Shown piece by piece: positions 1-8,716 of a stretch of 38,848 nucleotides of DNA (position 1 is the first letter of the stretch; each line of letters starts with the position of its first letter). Made by a program: the position numbers and the translations under genes. The notes beneath the pieces are model-generated. The model was not told the origin of the DNA. It searched no databases and saw only the letters and a program-made list of their open reading frames with translations. Origin of the DNA: an uncultured Collinsella sp. (lineage in GTDB: Bacteria > Actinomycetota > Coriobacteriia > Coriobacteriales > Coriobacteriaceae); contig UQAU01000020.1 of the NCBI GenBank assembly GCA_900539035.1, forward strand, positions 1-38,848, written 5' to 3'.

Positions 1-180
1 GCCGCCGGTTTGATTTTTGCTGGGTCACGTCCTGGGCTCGCACGAAGAGAACATTTTGGGCTTTTGGGCTCGTGCGTAATATAAAAAAATCAAGCGGTCG
101 GCCCCGGGCATGGCCATGTTGACTTTGCTTGCCGCCAAGATGGCCTCTTGAGTGTCTAGATACTTGGCTGAATTTATTTG
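1..180. other. Non-coding stretch downstream of polA
   Basis: I see no convincing gene here. Short open frames lack a ribosome binding site and run antisense into polA. A short inverted pair, CGCACGA near base 40 and TCGTGCG near base 70, could fold into a 7-bp hairpin, but no U-run follows it. The stretch probably continues an intergenic region cut by the window edge. Confidence 0.4.
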
Positions 181-225
181 AACAGAGGGGAGCCCCTTTT
201 TGGAAGGGGCTCCCCTCTGTTTTGG
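180..225. terminator. Strong hairpin terminator after polA
   Basis: A perfect 18-bp stem (181-198 pairing with 204-221) encloses a 5-base loop. On the plus strand it is followed by TTTT, on the minus strand only by a mixed AT-rich run. It lies 29 bases beyond the polA stop, so it most likely ends polA transcription and blocks reads from the other side, acting in both directions. Confidence 0.7.
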
Positions 226-250
226 TTACTTTGGAACTGTGGGCGCTTCC

Positions 251-3001
251 CTATTTGGCGTCGGCCCAGGTTATGCCGGTGCTGGCTTCGGCGATTAGGG
301 GGACGCGGAGGTCTACTACGTGCTCCATGGCGTCGCGGACCATGGTGGTTAGGCGCTCGACTTCATCGACGGGGCACTCAAAGTCCAGTTCGTCGTGTAC
401 CTGCAAGATCATGTGGGCGGCAAAGCCTTCCTCTTCCAGGCGGCGGCTTACGCGGGCCATGGCGATCTTGATGATGTCGGCGGCGGTTCCCTGCATGGGG
501 TGGTTCATGGCCGTGCGCTCGCCAAAGCCGCGGAGTTGCGGGTTTTTGGCCTTGAGCTCCGGAATATGACGCCGGCGACCGTACATGGTCTCGGCGTAGC
601 CCGTCTGCTTGGCGCGCGCCACCACATTGTCGAGGAACGTGCGCACGCCCGGGTAGGCCTCGTAGTAGCGATCGATCATATCGCGCGCCTCGGCCATCGA
701 GATGTGCAGCGACTGCGACAGACCGTAGGCCTGCTGGCCGTACACGATGCCAAAGTTCACGGCCTTGGCGCGGCTGCGCAGGTCGGGTGTTACCTCGGAC
801 ACCGGCACGCCAAATACGCGCGCGGCCGTCTCGGCATGGAAGTCCTCACCCTCGTTAAAGGCACGTACCAGATGTTCATCACCCGAAAGATGCGCGAGCA
901 GACGCAGCTCGATCTGCGAGTAGTCCACCGCCAAAAAGACGCTGCCCTCGCCCGCCGAGAACGCCGTCTTGACGGTACGCCCCAGCTCCGAGCGCGTCGG
1001 AATGTTTTGCAGATTGGGGTCGCTCGAAGACAGACGCCCCGTCGCGGTGATGGTCTGGTTGTACGTGGTGTGCACACGACCGTCGCCACGACGCAGCGGA
1101 CCTAGCGTGTCCAGATAGGTCGACTTAATCTTGGACTTCTCGCGCCAGTCTAAAATCAGGCGCACGATCTCGTGGTCGCGGGCAAGGTCGCTCAGCACCT
1201 TAGCGTTGGTCGAATAGTAGCCGCGCTTGGTCTTTTTGAGGCCTTTGGTCGGAAGCCCCATCACATCAAAGAGCACGTGCGACAGCTGCATGGGACTGCC
1301 AATATTAAAGGTCTCGTCACCTGCCAGGTCGCGAATGCTGCGCTCAACCTCGGCAATCTGGGTCGCCAGACCCTCGGACAGACTGTGCAGGCGGTCGGGG
1401 TCCACGAGCATGCCCGCGCGCTCCATCTTGGCAAGCACCGGCACGAGTGGCATCTCGATGCCATCGAACACGTTGGCGGCATTCTCACGGGCCATGCACT
1501 CGCGCAACGGCGCCACGAGCGCCAGCGTCAAGGCCGCCGTGCGACCGGCGGGCGCAGGAGCGTCCTCGCCGGCACCCTCTGCACCGCGCGCCGCAGGCAG
1601 CGTCATCTGCAGATAGGTATCGGCCAGATATGCCTCATCGAACTCGGAGCGGTCGGAATCCAGCAGGTAGGCGGCAACCACGGTATCGAAGATGCGCGTA
1701 GAATCGACTGCCAGCGGGTCCATGAGCTCGGGTTCAGAGGAATCGATAGGCGAAAGCTCGTGCAGCAGCGCTTTCATGTCCGGGCTCGCCACGCGACCCT
1801 CCATAAACAGACGCGCGAGCACGCCGGCAATCACGCCGTGGACGAAGTTGAAGCCCTTAACCTCAGCCGCCGCACCGCCGTCGCCCTCCTCGAGCGCGAA
1901 CAGGCCCTTGGACGTCGCCAACCACAGCGTGCGCGTCAGTCCAAAGAGCGCGCCCTCCTCCTTGTCGTCGTCCACCACGGCGGCGACCCACTCGCCGGCA
2001 TCAATCGCGCGGGAAATCTCAGCCGCAACGGCACCAAGTGCGTCAGCATCGCCGGCGGCTGAGCGAACCATCGCAGGTATCTCAAACACACTGGAGGCAG
2101 CAGCAGCCCCGCCCTCGCCGCCGATCAGCGCCAAGAAACGGTTCTGCATGGAGGTGATACCAAGCGTACCCAGCGCCGCAGAAACTTCATCGGCAGAAAA
2201 CGCCGGGAAGGACGTCGTCTCAAAATCGAGCTCGACGGGCGCATCGGTGCGAATGGTCGCAACCTTGCGGCTCAGCAGCGCATCGTCGATGTGCGCACGC
2301 AGGTTCTCGCCCATCTTGCCCTTGACCTCGTCGGCATGCGCGATGACCTCGTCCAAGCTGCCGTACTGTGCGATGAGTGCGCTCGCCTTTTTGGGACCGA
2401 TGCCCGGTACGCCGGGAATGTTGTCTGACGTATCGCCCTTCAGACCGTAAAAATCGGGCACGAGCGCCGGCGTAATGCCGTGATACAGGTCATCCACGCT
2501 CTCGGGCGTCATAATCGCCACATCGGACAGGCCCTTGCGAGTCGAGACCACGTTGACGTGCTCGGTCACGAGTTGATACATGTCGCGGTCGCCGGTCACC
2601 AGCAGCATGTCGCAGCCGGCCTCCTCGCCCAGGCGCGCCATGGTTCCCAGGATATCGTCGCCTTCCCAGCCCTCGGACTGCAGAATCGGCACGTTGAGCG
2701 CCGTGAGCAGCTCCTTAATCATCGGAAACTGCGCGTGCAGATCGGGGTCCATGGGCGGGCGCTGCGCCTTATACTGCGGCAGCATCTTCATGCGCACGCG
2801 CGGCTTGCCCTTGTCAAACGCCACGACCACACCGTCGGGGTTAAAGGCATCAATCATCTTGAGGAACATATTCAGAAAGCCAAAGATCGCGTTGGTGGGG
2901 CGACCGTCCGGCGCGTTCATGGTGGGCGGCACGGCGTGGAAGGCGCGGTGCATGAGCGAGTTGCCGTCGATGACGGCAAAGGTGCGGCGCTTGTCAGACA
3001 T
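251..3001 (-). CDS. polA: DNA polymerase I
   Basis: Family A DNA polymerase of 916 aa used in gap filling, Okazaki fragment processing and repair. The N-terminal ~300 residues form the 5'-nuclease (FEN) domain, with the starting motif FAVIDGNSLMHRAFHA and the helix-hairpin-helix stretch GVPGIGPKKA. The middle ~200 residues occupy the 3'-5' exonuclease position, but the DxE metal-binding motif is not visible, so proofreading is probably lost, as in several Gram-positive Pol I enzymes. The polymerase domain shows motif A (DYSQIELRLLAHLSGD), motif B (RSRAKAVNFGIVYG) and motif C (VHDELDFE, near residue 870). I chose the start at MSDKRRTF because GAGG lies 8 bases before it; an in-frame ATG 13 codons upstream has no such site. 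It is divergent from the aminopeptidase gene. Confidence 0.97.
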   Translation of the reverse strand: MSDKRRTFAVIDGNSLMHRAFHAVPPTMNAPDGRPTNAIFGFLNMFLKMIDAFNPDGVVVAFDKGKPRVRMKMLPQYKAQRPPMDPDLHAQFPMIKELLTALNVPILQSEGWEGDDILGTMARLGEEAGCDMLLVTGDRDMYQLVTEHVNVVSTRKGLSDVAIMTPESVDDLYHGITPALVPDFYGLKGDTSDNIPGVPGIGPKKASALIAQYGSLDEVIAHADEVKGKMGENLRAHIDDALLSRKVATIRTDAPVELDFETTSFPAFSADEVSAALGTLGITSMQNRFLALIGGEGGAAAASSVFEIPAMVRSAAGDADALGAVAAEISRAIDAGEWVAAVVDDDKEEGALFGLTRTLWLATSKGLFALEEGDGGAAAEVKGFNFVHGVIAGVLARLFMEGRVASPDMKALLHELSPIDSSEPELMDPLAVDSTRIFDTVVAAYLLDSDRSEFDEAYLADTYLQMTLPAARGAEGAGEDAPAPAGRTAALTLALVAPLRECMARENAANVFDGIEMPLVPVLAKMERAGMLVDPDRLHSLSEGLATQIAEVERSIRDLAGDETFNIGSPMQLSHVLFDVMGLPTKGLKKTKRGYYSTNAKVLSDLARDHEIVRLILDWREKSKIKSTYLDTLGPLRRGDGRVHTTYNQTITATGRLSSSDPNLQNIPTRSELGRTVKTAFSAGEGSVFLAVDYSQIELRLLAHLSGDEHLVRAFNEGEDFHAETAARVFGVPVSEVTPDLRSRAKAVNFGIVYGQQAYGLSQSLHISMAEARDMIDRYYEAYPGVRTFLDNVVARAKQTGYAETMYGRRRHIPELKAKNPQLRGFGERTAMNHPMQGTAADIIKIAMARVSRRLEEEGFAAHMILQVHDELDFECPVDEVERLTTMVRDAMEHVVDLRVPLIAEASTGITWADAK

Positions 3002-3167
3002 ATTGAATACCTCGCTTTGGGCTGGGCACGGTTTGCTCACACCAGTTTACACGCTCCCCGCCCCACGGCCACCGCACATCAAGCTCCCCCGCCACCGTGA
3101 GCCCGCGCGTGATACGATGGCTCACGGCACATCAACCAGCACGATCGATCCGAAAGGAGCCTGCGTC

Positions 3168-4565
3168 ATGGAGCGTCCCTGCGCATGGAAAAAGTACACG
3201 CCACAGCAAGTCGAGGAGCTCGAGGAGCTTTGCCGCGGCTATAAGCAGTTTTTGAGCGAGAACAAGACCGAGCGCCTGTGCGTCAAGACCGGCATCAAGA
3301 TGGCCGAGGAGGCGGGCTACGTCAATCTGGAGACCGTGATCTCCGAGGGCCGCGCGCTCAAGGCCGGCGACAAGGTGTACGCCGCCAATCACGGCAAGGA
3401 CCTCATGCTCGTCAACCTGGGCACCGCCCCGCTCGAGCAGGGCTTTAACATCCTGGGCGCCCACGTGGACTCGCCGCGCCTGGACCTTAAGCAGAACCCT
3501 GCCTTCGAGGCCGGCGACATGGCTTATCTCGACACGCACTACTATGGCGGCGTCAAAAGCTACCACTGGGTAGCCTCCCCGCTCGCACTCGTGGGCGTCA
3601 TCTGCAAAAAGGACGGCACCACCGTCGACATCAACATCGGTGACAAGGCAGACGATCCGGTCTTTACCATCTCCGACCTGCTGATCCACCTCTCGAGCGA
3701 GCAGATGGCCAAGCCCGCCAAGGACGCCGTCGACGCCGAAATCCTCGACGTAATCGTGGGCGGCCGTCCCGTCAAGTTTGATGAGGACGACAAGGACGCC
3801 CCCAAGGAGCCCGTCAAGCAGATGTTCCTGGACATCCTCAAGGAGCAGTACGACGTCGAGGAGGAGGACTTCCTCTCCGCCGAGATCGAGGTCGTGCCCG
3901 CCGGCCCGGCCCGCGACATGGGCCTCGACCGCTCCATGATTCTGGGCTATGGCCACGACGATCGTGTCTGCGCCTATCCGTCCATGCTCGCCCAGATCAA
4001 CGTCGCCAACGTGGAGCGCACGAGCATCACGCTCATCGTCGACAAGGAGGAGATCGGTTCCGTGGGTGCCACCGGCATGACGAGCCGCTTCTTCGAGAAC
4101 ACCGTCGCCGAGATCATGACGCTCGCCGGCGAGGATAGCCCGCTGGCCCTGCGCCGCGCACTCGCCCACAGCCGTATGCTCTCCTCTGACGTGTCCGCCG
4201 GCTTCGACCCGGGCTACGCCGGCAAGTTCGAAACCAAAAACGCAGCCTTTATGGGTCGCGGCCTGTGCTTCAACAAGTACACGGGCAGCCGCGGCAAGGG
4301 CGGTTCAAACGACGCCGACGCCGAGTACGTGGCCCTCGTCCGCGACATCATGGACGAGGCCGGCGTGGACTTCCAGACCTGCGAGCTCGGCCGCGTCAAC
4401 GCTGGTGGCGGCGGCACCATCGCCTACATCATGGCCAAGTACGGCATGAACGTCATCGACTCCGGCGTTGCCGTCCTGTCCATGCACGCCCTGTGGGAGG
4501 TCGCCAACAAGGCCGATATCTACGAGGCCTACCGCGGCTACAAAGCCTTCCTCGAGCGCGCCTAG
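3168..4565 (+). CDS. M18 family aminopeptidase
   Basis: Cytosolic zinc metallopeptidase of 465 aa that removes N-terminal residues from peptides, with the family usually preferring acidic or neutral ends. The expected metal-ligand blocks appear in order: GAHVDSPRLDLK (His), GYGHDDRVCAY (Asp), VDKEEIGSVG (the Glu pair), LSSDVSAGFDP (Asp) and VLSMHALWE (His). N-terminal residues 4-35 resemble the clostridial ApeA-type branch rather than the shorter ApeB type. The start ATG follows AAAGGAG with 8 bases between; the open frame continues upstream into the polA leader but without a plausible start. It appears to be a single-gene unit, divergent from polA. The family assignment is secure, the substrate is not. 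Confidence 0.93.
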   Translation: MERPCAWKKYTPQQVEELEELCRGYKQFLSENKTERLCVKTGIKMAEEAGYVNLETVISEGRALKAGDKVYAANHGKDLMLVNLGTAPLEQGFNILGAHVDSPRLDLKQNPAFEAGDMAYLDTHYYGGVKSYHWVASPLALVGVICKKDGTTVDINIGDKADDPVFTISDLLIHLSSEQMAKPAKDAVDAEILDVIVGGRPVKFDEDDKDAPKEPVKQMFLDILKEQYDVEEEDFLSAEIEVVPAGPARDMGLDRSMILGYGHDDRVCAYPSMLAQINVANVERTSITLIVDKEEIGSVGATGMTSRFFENTVAEIMTLAGEDSPLALRRALAHSRMLSSDVSAGFDPGYAGKFETKNAAFMGRGLCFNKYTGSRGKGGSNDADAEYVALVRDIMDEAGVDFQTCELGRVNAGGGGTIAYIMAKYGMNVIDSGVAVLSMHALWEVANKADIYEAYRGYKAFLERA

Positions 4566-4604
4566 CAAACCCTCGTAAGGCGCATCAAACCAGCCCTTTA
4601 TAAC

Positions 4605-4667
4605 TTGCGGTGGAATACGGACTAACCTGACCTTCAACCGGCCCGCGCAGACCGTATTCCACCGCAA
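4605..4667. repeat. 16-bp perfect inverted repeat between aminopeptidase and yaaA
   Basis: TTGCGGTGGAATACGG (4605-4620) is repeated exactly inverted at 4652-4667, separated by 31 bases. The right arm is followed by CTTCCTTTTTGG and then by the yaaA ribosome binding site. It can form a strong RNA hairpin in the yaaA leader or act as a terminator for the aminopeptidase gene, but the T-run starts 4 bases after the stem, which is not classical. Confidence 0.7.
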
Positions 4668-4692
4668 CTTCCTTTTTGGCAGAGGAGAGTCC

Positions 4693-5502
4693 ATGCTGCA
4701 GGTCATCATTTCGCCCGCCAAGCAGATGCGCGCGGCCCAAGATGCTTTTGAAGTCCTGGGCATTCCACCCTTTGTGCGCGAGACAGCTCGCCTCAACCGC
4801 GCACTGCTAGATATCGAGCGGAATGAAGGCAGCGGCGGTCTGCAGGCGCTGTGGAATGTGAGTGACAAACTGCTGGGGCCTTGTCTCAACACCCTGCATG
4901 AGTTCGGGCCCATCCTGAAAAACGGCGATCTCGACAATCCCGCACTCGCCCGTCACCTCTCCCCCGCCGTCATGTCCTACCACGGCATCCAATACCAAAG
5001 CATGGCCCCCGAGGTCATGGATGCCGCACAGCTCGACTGGCTGCAAAGCCATCTCTGGATCCTCTCGGGCCTTTACGGATGCGTACGCCCCTTTCATGCC
5101 GTTGAACCGTATCGGCTGGAGATGGGCGCGAAGCTTGCCGTCGACGGTGCCCGAGACCTCTACGCGTTTTGGGGCGACAAGCTCGCACGGGCTATCGCTC
5201 CGGCAGGCTCCAACGCTACGATCGTCAACCTCGCCAGCGCGGAATACGCCAAAGCCGTTCTGCCACATCTCGCAGGCGACGCCACAACCGTCACCTGTCT
5301 CTTTGGCGAAGGCATCCGCAACGGCAAGCCCATCCAGCGCTCGACCGCCAGCAAAAAGGCGCGAGGCTCGATGGTCCGCTGGATGGCAGAAAACAAGCTC
5401 GAGGACGTAAGCGAGCTCACCGCGTTCGACGTTGGTTATCGTCACTTTCCCGAGCTTTCAAATAAAAACACTTTGGTCTTCCTGAACGAACAGGCCTTGT
5501 AG
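4693..5502 (+). CDS. yaaA: YaaA family peroxide-stress protein
   Basis: A 269-aa member of the YaaA/DUF328 family. E. coli YaaA limits free intracellular iron and oxidative damage to DNA and protein during peroxide stress, and members bind DNA. Here the N-terminus MLQVIISPAKQMR and the C-terminal blocks VNLASAEYAKAV, GEGIRNGKPIQRSTASKKARG and FDVGYRHFPELS match the family layout along its full length. The start follows GGAGAG with a short spacer. The leader holds a 16-bp perfect inverted repeat that ends 25 bases before the start codon. The gene is convergent with the downstream membrane protein gene, 40 bases apart. Confidence 0.92.
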   Translation: MLQVIISPAKQMRAAQDAFEVLGIPPFVRETARLNRALLDIERNEGSGGLQALWNVSDKLLGPCLNTLHEFGPILKNGDLDNPALARHLSPAVMSYHGIQYQSMAPEVMDAAQLDWLQSHLWILSGLYGCVRPFHAVEPYRLEMGAKLAVDGARDLYAFWGDKLARAIAPAGSNATIVNLASAEYAKAVLPHLAGDATTVTCLFGEGIRNGKPIQRSTASKKARGSMVRWMAENKLEDVSELTAFDVGYRHFPELSNKNTLVFLNEQAL

Positions 5503-5542
5503 GACCACCGCTACTTTTGAATGTGCTGCCTAGGCACGGCGT

Positions 5543-6058
5543 CTATTCCGCCAAGCCGTCGGCTTTGGCAATTTCATTTGTCGAGCCATCCTGATAGGTA
5601 ATTTTGACATGCTCCACCTCGGACACCTTGATGCCCGACGGGGGCTCCAGGCGCCATTCCGTCAGCGCGATATCCATCGTCGTGGGCACATCCCCTTGAT
5701 CTTTGAGTTTAACCGTAAGTGTTTTGAGCGCCGCATCAAACGTCACGCGTTCGATTTCCTCGCCAGGAATAGACCCGCCGCTCAGCTGCAGTTGCATAAA
5801 CTCATCGCGCGGATACCAATAGTCGCCCGGCGCGGCAACGGTATTGCCGCCCGCGACCTTCACCGTCATGATCGGCAGGGCCTCGTCGGCCTCAAACTCC
5901 CAGGCAGCGCCGCCGCGACCGCCAAACGTCCAAATACAAAAGGCAATCACCAGCACGGCAAGCACCGCAAAGCCAATCGCGACCAACCCATGGTGCGCAC
6001 GGCCCTCCTCGGCCGATACGTCCCATTGTGTCTCTCGATATAGATGCTTGTCTTCCAT
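5543..6058 (-). CDS. Hypothetical membrane-anchored protein
   Basis: A 171-aa protein I do not recognise. Residues 1-24 are polar, residues ~25-45 form one hydrophobic membrane segment (GLVAIGFAVLAVLVIAFCIW), and the remaining ~125 residues would lie outside the membrane as a small beta-rich domain containing WRLEPPSGIKVSEVEHVKI. No catalytic motif or lipobox is visible. The start ATG is preceded by GGGGAGG at good spacing; the open frame continues far upstream antisense to thiC, which is a GC-driven shadow. It is divergent from the riboswitch-thiC transcript. Confidence 0.8.
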   Translation of the reverse strand: MEDKHLYRETQWDVSAEEGRAHHGLVAIGFAVLAVLVIAFCIWTFGGRGGAAWEFEADEALPIMTVKVAGGNTVAAPGDYWYPRDEFMQLQLSGGSIPGEEIERVTFDAALKTLTVKLKDQGDVPTTMDIALTEWRLEPPSGIKVSEVEHVKITYQDGSTNEIAKADGLAE

Positions 6059-6083
6059 GTTCGCCTCCCCACAGGCACGCTCG

Positions 6084-6114
6084 TTGGCCCAATCGTACCC
6101 ATTCAGGCTATACT
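6084..6114 (+). promoter_or_regulatory. Probable promoter of the thiC transcript
   Basis: A -10-like TATACT at 6109-6114 with a weak -35 (TTGGCC, 6084-6089, 19-base spacer). The predicted start point falls about 10 bases before the conserved TPP aptamer core. The -10 is reasonable and the -35 is poor, so this rests mainly on position. Confidence 0.4.
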
Positions 6115-6130
6115 TGAGCCCATTACATAA

Positions 6131-6220
6131 ACGGGGAGCTTGCAGGACGGGACGGCAGGCTGAGATTGGGCGCGCCCGCCCTGACCCGCAAACCTGATAT
6201 GGGTAATGCCAACGAAGGGA
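6131..6220 (+). promoter_or_regulatory. TPP riboswitch (THI element)
   Basis: The aptamer shows the family's conserved blocks in order: ACGGGGAGCT (6131), CTGAGA (6160-6165), ACCTGAT (6192-6198), GGGTAATGCC (6201-6210) and ACGAAGGGA (6212-6220). It senses thiamine pyrophosphate and lowers thiC expression when thiamine is plentiful. The conserved 3' GAAGGGA is also the Shine-Dalgarno of thiC, 9 bases before its ATG, so control is most simply at translation. No separate terminator hairpin fits between aptamer and start codon. Confidence 0.95.
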
Positions 6221-6229
6221 GCCGTGCCA

Positions 6230-7564
6230 ATGAGCACACTGACCGAGCCCAAGCTCGTCACGCAAATCGACTTCGCCCGCGCCGGGCAGATCACGCCGCA
6301 GATGAAGGAAGTCGCCGAGCGCGAGCATCGCGAACCCGAGTACATCCGCGAGCGTGTGGCCGACGGCCGCATCGCCATTCCCGCCAACATCGTGCATATC
6401 AAAAAGGGCATGCGCGCCTTTGGCGTCGGCGAGGGCCTGTCCACCAAGGTCAACGTGAACTTGGGCATCTCGGGCGACAAGGCCGATGCCGCCGAGGAAT
6501 GGAAGAAGGTCAAGATCGCCGAGGACTTTGGCGCCGACGCCATCATGGACCTCTCCAACTCGGGCAAGACACGCCAGTTCCGCCAGCAGCTCATCGACGA
6601 GACGCCGCTCATGGTGGGCACCGTCCCCATGTACGACGCCATCGGCTACATGGAAAAGCCGCTGGTCAAGCTTACCAAGGATGACCTGCTCGAGGTCGTG
6701 CGCGCGCACGCCGAGGACGGCGTGGACTTTATGACCATCCACTGCGGCATCAATAAATCGGTCATCAAAACCTTCAAGGAGACCGGCCGCCTTATGAACA
6801 TCGTCAGCCGCGGCGGCTCGCTGCTGTTTGGATGGATGGAGGTCACCGGCAACGAGAATCCGTTCTACGAGTTCTACGACGAGGTGCTCGAAATCTGCCA
6901 CGAGTACGACGTGACCATCTCGCTCGGCGACTCCTGCCGCCCGGGTTGTCTCTACGATTCCAACGACGCCACCGAGACTGCCGAGATGATCGAGCTGGGC
7001 AAGCTGTGCAAGCGCGCATGGGCCGCGGGCGTCCAGGTTATGGTCGAGGGACCGGGCCACATGGCGCTCGACGAGATCGCCGCCAATATGAAGCTGCAGA
7101 AGCGCCTGTGCCACAACGCCCCGTTCTATGTGCTGGGGCCGCTCGTGACCGATATCGGCGTGGGTTACGACCACATCACCGCAGCCATCGGCGGCGCCAT
7201 CTCCGCGAGCTCGGGCGCCGACTTCCTGTGCTACGTGACGCCTGCCGAGCACCTGTGCCTGCCCAACGCCCAGGATGTGCTCGATGGCCTCATGGCCACT
7301 AAGATTGCCGCGCATGCCGCCGATATCGCCAAGAAGGTGCCGCACGCCCGCGACATGGACGACAAGATGGGCCAGGCACGCCGCAAACTCGACTGGGATG
7401 CCATGTGGAAGTGCGCTCTCGACCCGGTCACTGGTAAGAAGCGCTACGAGGAATCCCCCGCCGCCACCGAGGGCACCTGCACCATGTGCGGCAAGATGTG
7501 TGCTGTCCGCACCGTCAACAAGGTGTTCGAGGGCACGACGATCGACCTCGGCATGGAGGATTAG
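6230..7564 (+). CDS. thiC: Phosphomethylpyrimidine synthase ThiC
   Basis: Radical-SAM enzyme of 444 aa that rearranges aminoimidazole ribotide into hydroxymethylpyrimidine phosphate, the pyrimidine half of thiamine. Recognisable blocks are VNVNLGIS, the DFMTIHCGI stretch, SLGDSCRPGC, EGPGHMALDEI and GVGYDHITAAIGGA. The C-terminal iron-sulfur ligand cluster is CTMCGKMC (417-424), a CX2CX3C spacing one residue shorter than the CX2CX4C of longer ThiC proteins. The protein lacks the long N-terminal domain of the ~630-aa enterobacterial form. I chose ATG 6230; an in-frame ATG at 6206 lies inside the riboswitch core and cannot be the start. thiD follows 181 bases downstream. Confidence 0.97.
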   Translation: MSTLTEPKLVTQIDFARAGQITPQMKEVAEREHREPEYIRERVADGRIAIPANIVHIKKGMRAFGVGEGLSTKVNVNLGISGDKADAAEEWKKVKIAEDFGADAIMDLSNSGKTRQFRQQLIDETPLMVGTVPMYDAIGYMEKPLVKLTKDDLLEVVRAHAEDGVDFMTIHCGINKSVIKTFKETGRLMNIVSRGGSLLFGWMEVTGNENPFYEFYDEVLEICHEYDVTISLGDSCRPGCLYDSNDATETAEMIELGKLCKRAWAAGVQVMVEGPGHMALDEIAANMKLQKRLCHNAPFYVLGPLVTDIGVGYDHITAAIGGAISASSGADFLCYVTPAEHLCLPNAQDVLDGLMATKIAAHAADIAKKVPHARDMDDKMGQARRKLDWDAMWKCALDPVTGKKRYEESPAATEGTCTMCGKMCAVRTVNKVFEGTTIDLGMED

Positions 7565-7609
7565 CCTTACGAGGCAATCGCCCGCAAGCCCGCTGTAACG
7601 CCCGTCAAT

Positions 7610-7699
7610 TGTTGACATGTGAACATTTGCTTACATTTGCGTAAAGATTGCATCGCCCGCCCGGGTTCGGAATACAGCCGGCCCGAGCATCTTTATAAT
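7610..7699 (+). promoter_or_regulatory. Possible promoter region of thiD
   Basis: A perfect -10 hexamer TATAAT lies at 7694-7699, 47 bases before the thiD start, but no good -35 sits 16-18 bases upstream. Further up, a near-palindrome TGTTGACATGTGAACA (7610-7625) contains a consensus -35 TTGACA without a matching -10. I see no clear terminator between thiC and thiD, so thiD may be both co-transcribed and independently expressed. Confidence 0.35.
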
Positions 7700-7745
7700 G
7701 CGGAGTAAAAGACCCATTTGAATCCGACCGGACAAGGGAGCGAAC

Positions 7746-8576
7746 ATGGATCGCAGTAAGGTACCCGCCGTTCTATCCATCGCAGGATCCGATTCCAGCG
7801 GTGGCGCCGGCATTCAGGCAGACATTAAGACCATCACGGCGCACCGTCTGTATGCCGAGACGGCCATTACAGCCATCACCGCACAGAACACCCTGGGCGT
7901 CACCGCCGTGCAGGATATCTCGCCAGATATCGTAGCCGCGCAAATCGACGCTGTCTTTGACGACATCCGCCCGAGCGCCGTCAAGATCGGCATGGTTTCT
8001 TCTGTCGAGATTATCGAAGTTATCGCCGACCGCCTGAGCGCATGGAACGCAACGAACGTGGTCGTCGACCCCGTTATGGTCGCCACTTCGGGCGCTCGCC
8101 TCATTGCCGAGGATGCCGCTGAGGCACTCACCCGCCGCCTGTTCCCGTTGGCAACGGTCATCACGCCCAACATTCCCGAGGCCATGGCGCTGCTCGACTA
8201 CGAGGTCGATTCCGAGCGCACGCAGCAAAACGCTGCCATGCTCCTCACCCGCCGCTTTGGCTGTGCAGCCTTGGTTAAAGGCGGTCATTTTGTCAACGAG
8301 GCCAACGACGTGCTGGCGGAGCCCGCACCGCTCGATGACGAGGGCAACCACCTGGGCGATCCGCTCACCACGTGGTTCCGCCACAAGCGCATCGAGACCG
8401 GCAACACGCATGGCACCGGCTGCACGCTCTCATCCGCCATCGCCTGCGCGCTGGCCCAGGGCATGGAACTTGCCGACGCCGTCAACGCCGGCAAGGCCTA
8501 CCTAACCGGCGCTCTCGCCGCCGGCTTTGACATGGGCAAAGGCTCCGGCCCCGTCAACCACATGTGGCAGTATTAA
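7746..8576 (+). CDS. thiD: Hydroxymethylpyrimidine/phosphomethylpyrimidine kinase ThiD
   Basis: A 276-aa ribokinase-fold kinase that phosphorylates hydroxymethylpyrimidine twice to the pyrophosphate used by thiamine-phosphate synthase. The N-terminal signature VLSIAGSDSSGGAGIQADIK, the QNTLGV block and the C-terminal anion-hole/catalytic block ETGNTHGTGCTLSSAIA, with the catalytic Asp/Cys-type region intact, are all present. Length is normal for a stand-alone ThiD with no ThiE fusion. The start follows AAGGGAG with a 5-base gap. It acts directly after ThiC in the same pathway. Downstream lies the palindrome array. Confidence 0.96.
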   Translation: MDRSKVPAVLSIAGSDSSGGAGIQADIKTITAHRLYAETAITAITAQNTLGVTAVQDISPDIVAAQIDAVFDDIRPSAVKIGMVSSVEIIEVIADRLSAWNATNVVVDPVMVATSGARLIAEDAAEALTRRLFPLATVITPNIPEAMALLDYEVDSERTQQNAAMLLTRRFGCAALVKGGHFVNEANDVLAEPAPLDDEGNHLGDPLTTWFRHKRIETGNTHGTGCTLSSAIACALAQGMELADAVNAGKAYLTGALAAGFDMGKGSGPVNHMWQY

Positions 8577-8592
8577 GATTCGCAGCCCAAAA

Positions 8593-8625
8593 CCGCCGCA
8601 AAGGCGACAGACACCTTTGCGGCGG
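8593..8625. repeat. Outer hairpin A of the palindrome array
   Basis: CCGCCGCAAAGG (8593-8604) is repeated exactly inverted at 8614-8625 around a 9-base loop. It sits 16 bases after the thiD stop and could help end its transcript, though no T-run follows. The arm resembles that of the hairpin at 8868-8899, so the two look like related flanks of the array between them. Confidence 0.75.
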
Positions 8626-8636
8626 CTCCCACAAAC

Positions 8637-8693
8637 ATCTCGATCTGTAACAGTTAGAGCCCATTTTTCGGCCCACCTGTTACAGATCGAGAT
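8637..8693. repeat. Palindromic element, unit 1
   Basis: A 17-bp perfect inverted repeat with outer arm ATCTCGATCTGTAACAG (8637-8653) and its reverse complement at 8677-8693, around a 23-base interior containing CCCATTTTTCGGCC. Part of a set of three at 80-81-base spacing. Confidence 0.85.
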
Positions 8694-8716
8694 ATTCAAA
8701 TTCCGCTGAGAAGATA

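Noticed and set aside
251..3001. Loss of the 3'-5' exonuclease motif in Pol I as a novelty
   Set aside because: Degenerate exonuclease domains are well known in Gram-positive and actinobacterial Pol I, so this is ordinary.
2580..3167. N-terminal extension of the M18 aminopeptidase
   Set aside because: The upstream codons are antisense to polA; the ATG at 3168 has a good ribosome site and matches the family start.
5543..7618. A 691-codon minus-strand frame covering the thiC region
   Set aside because: Only the last 171 codons have a ribosome site and a protein-like composition; the rest is antisense to thiC and the riboswitch.
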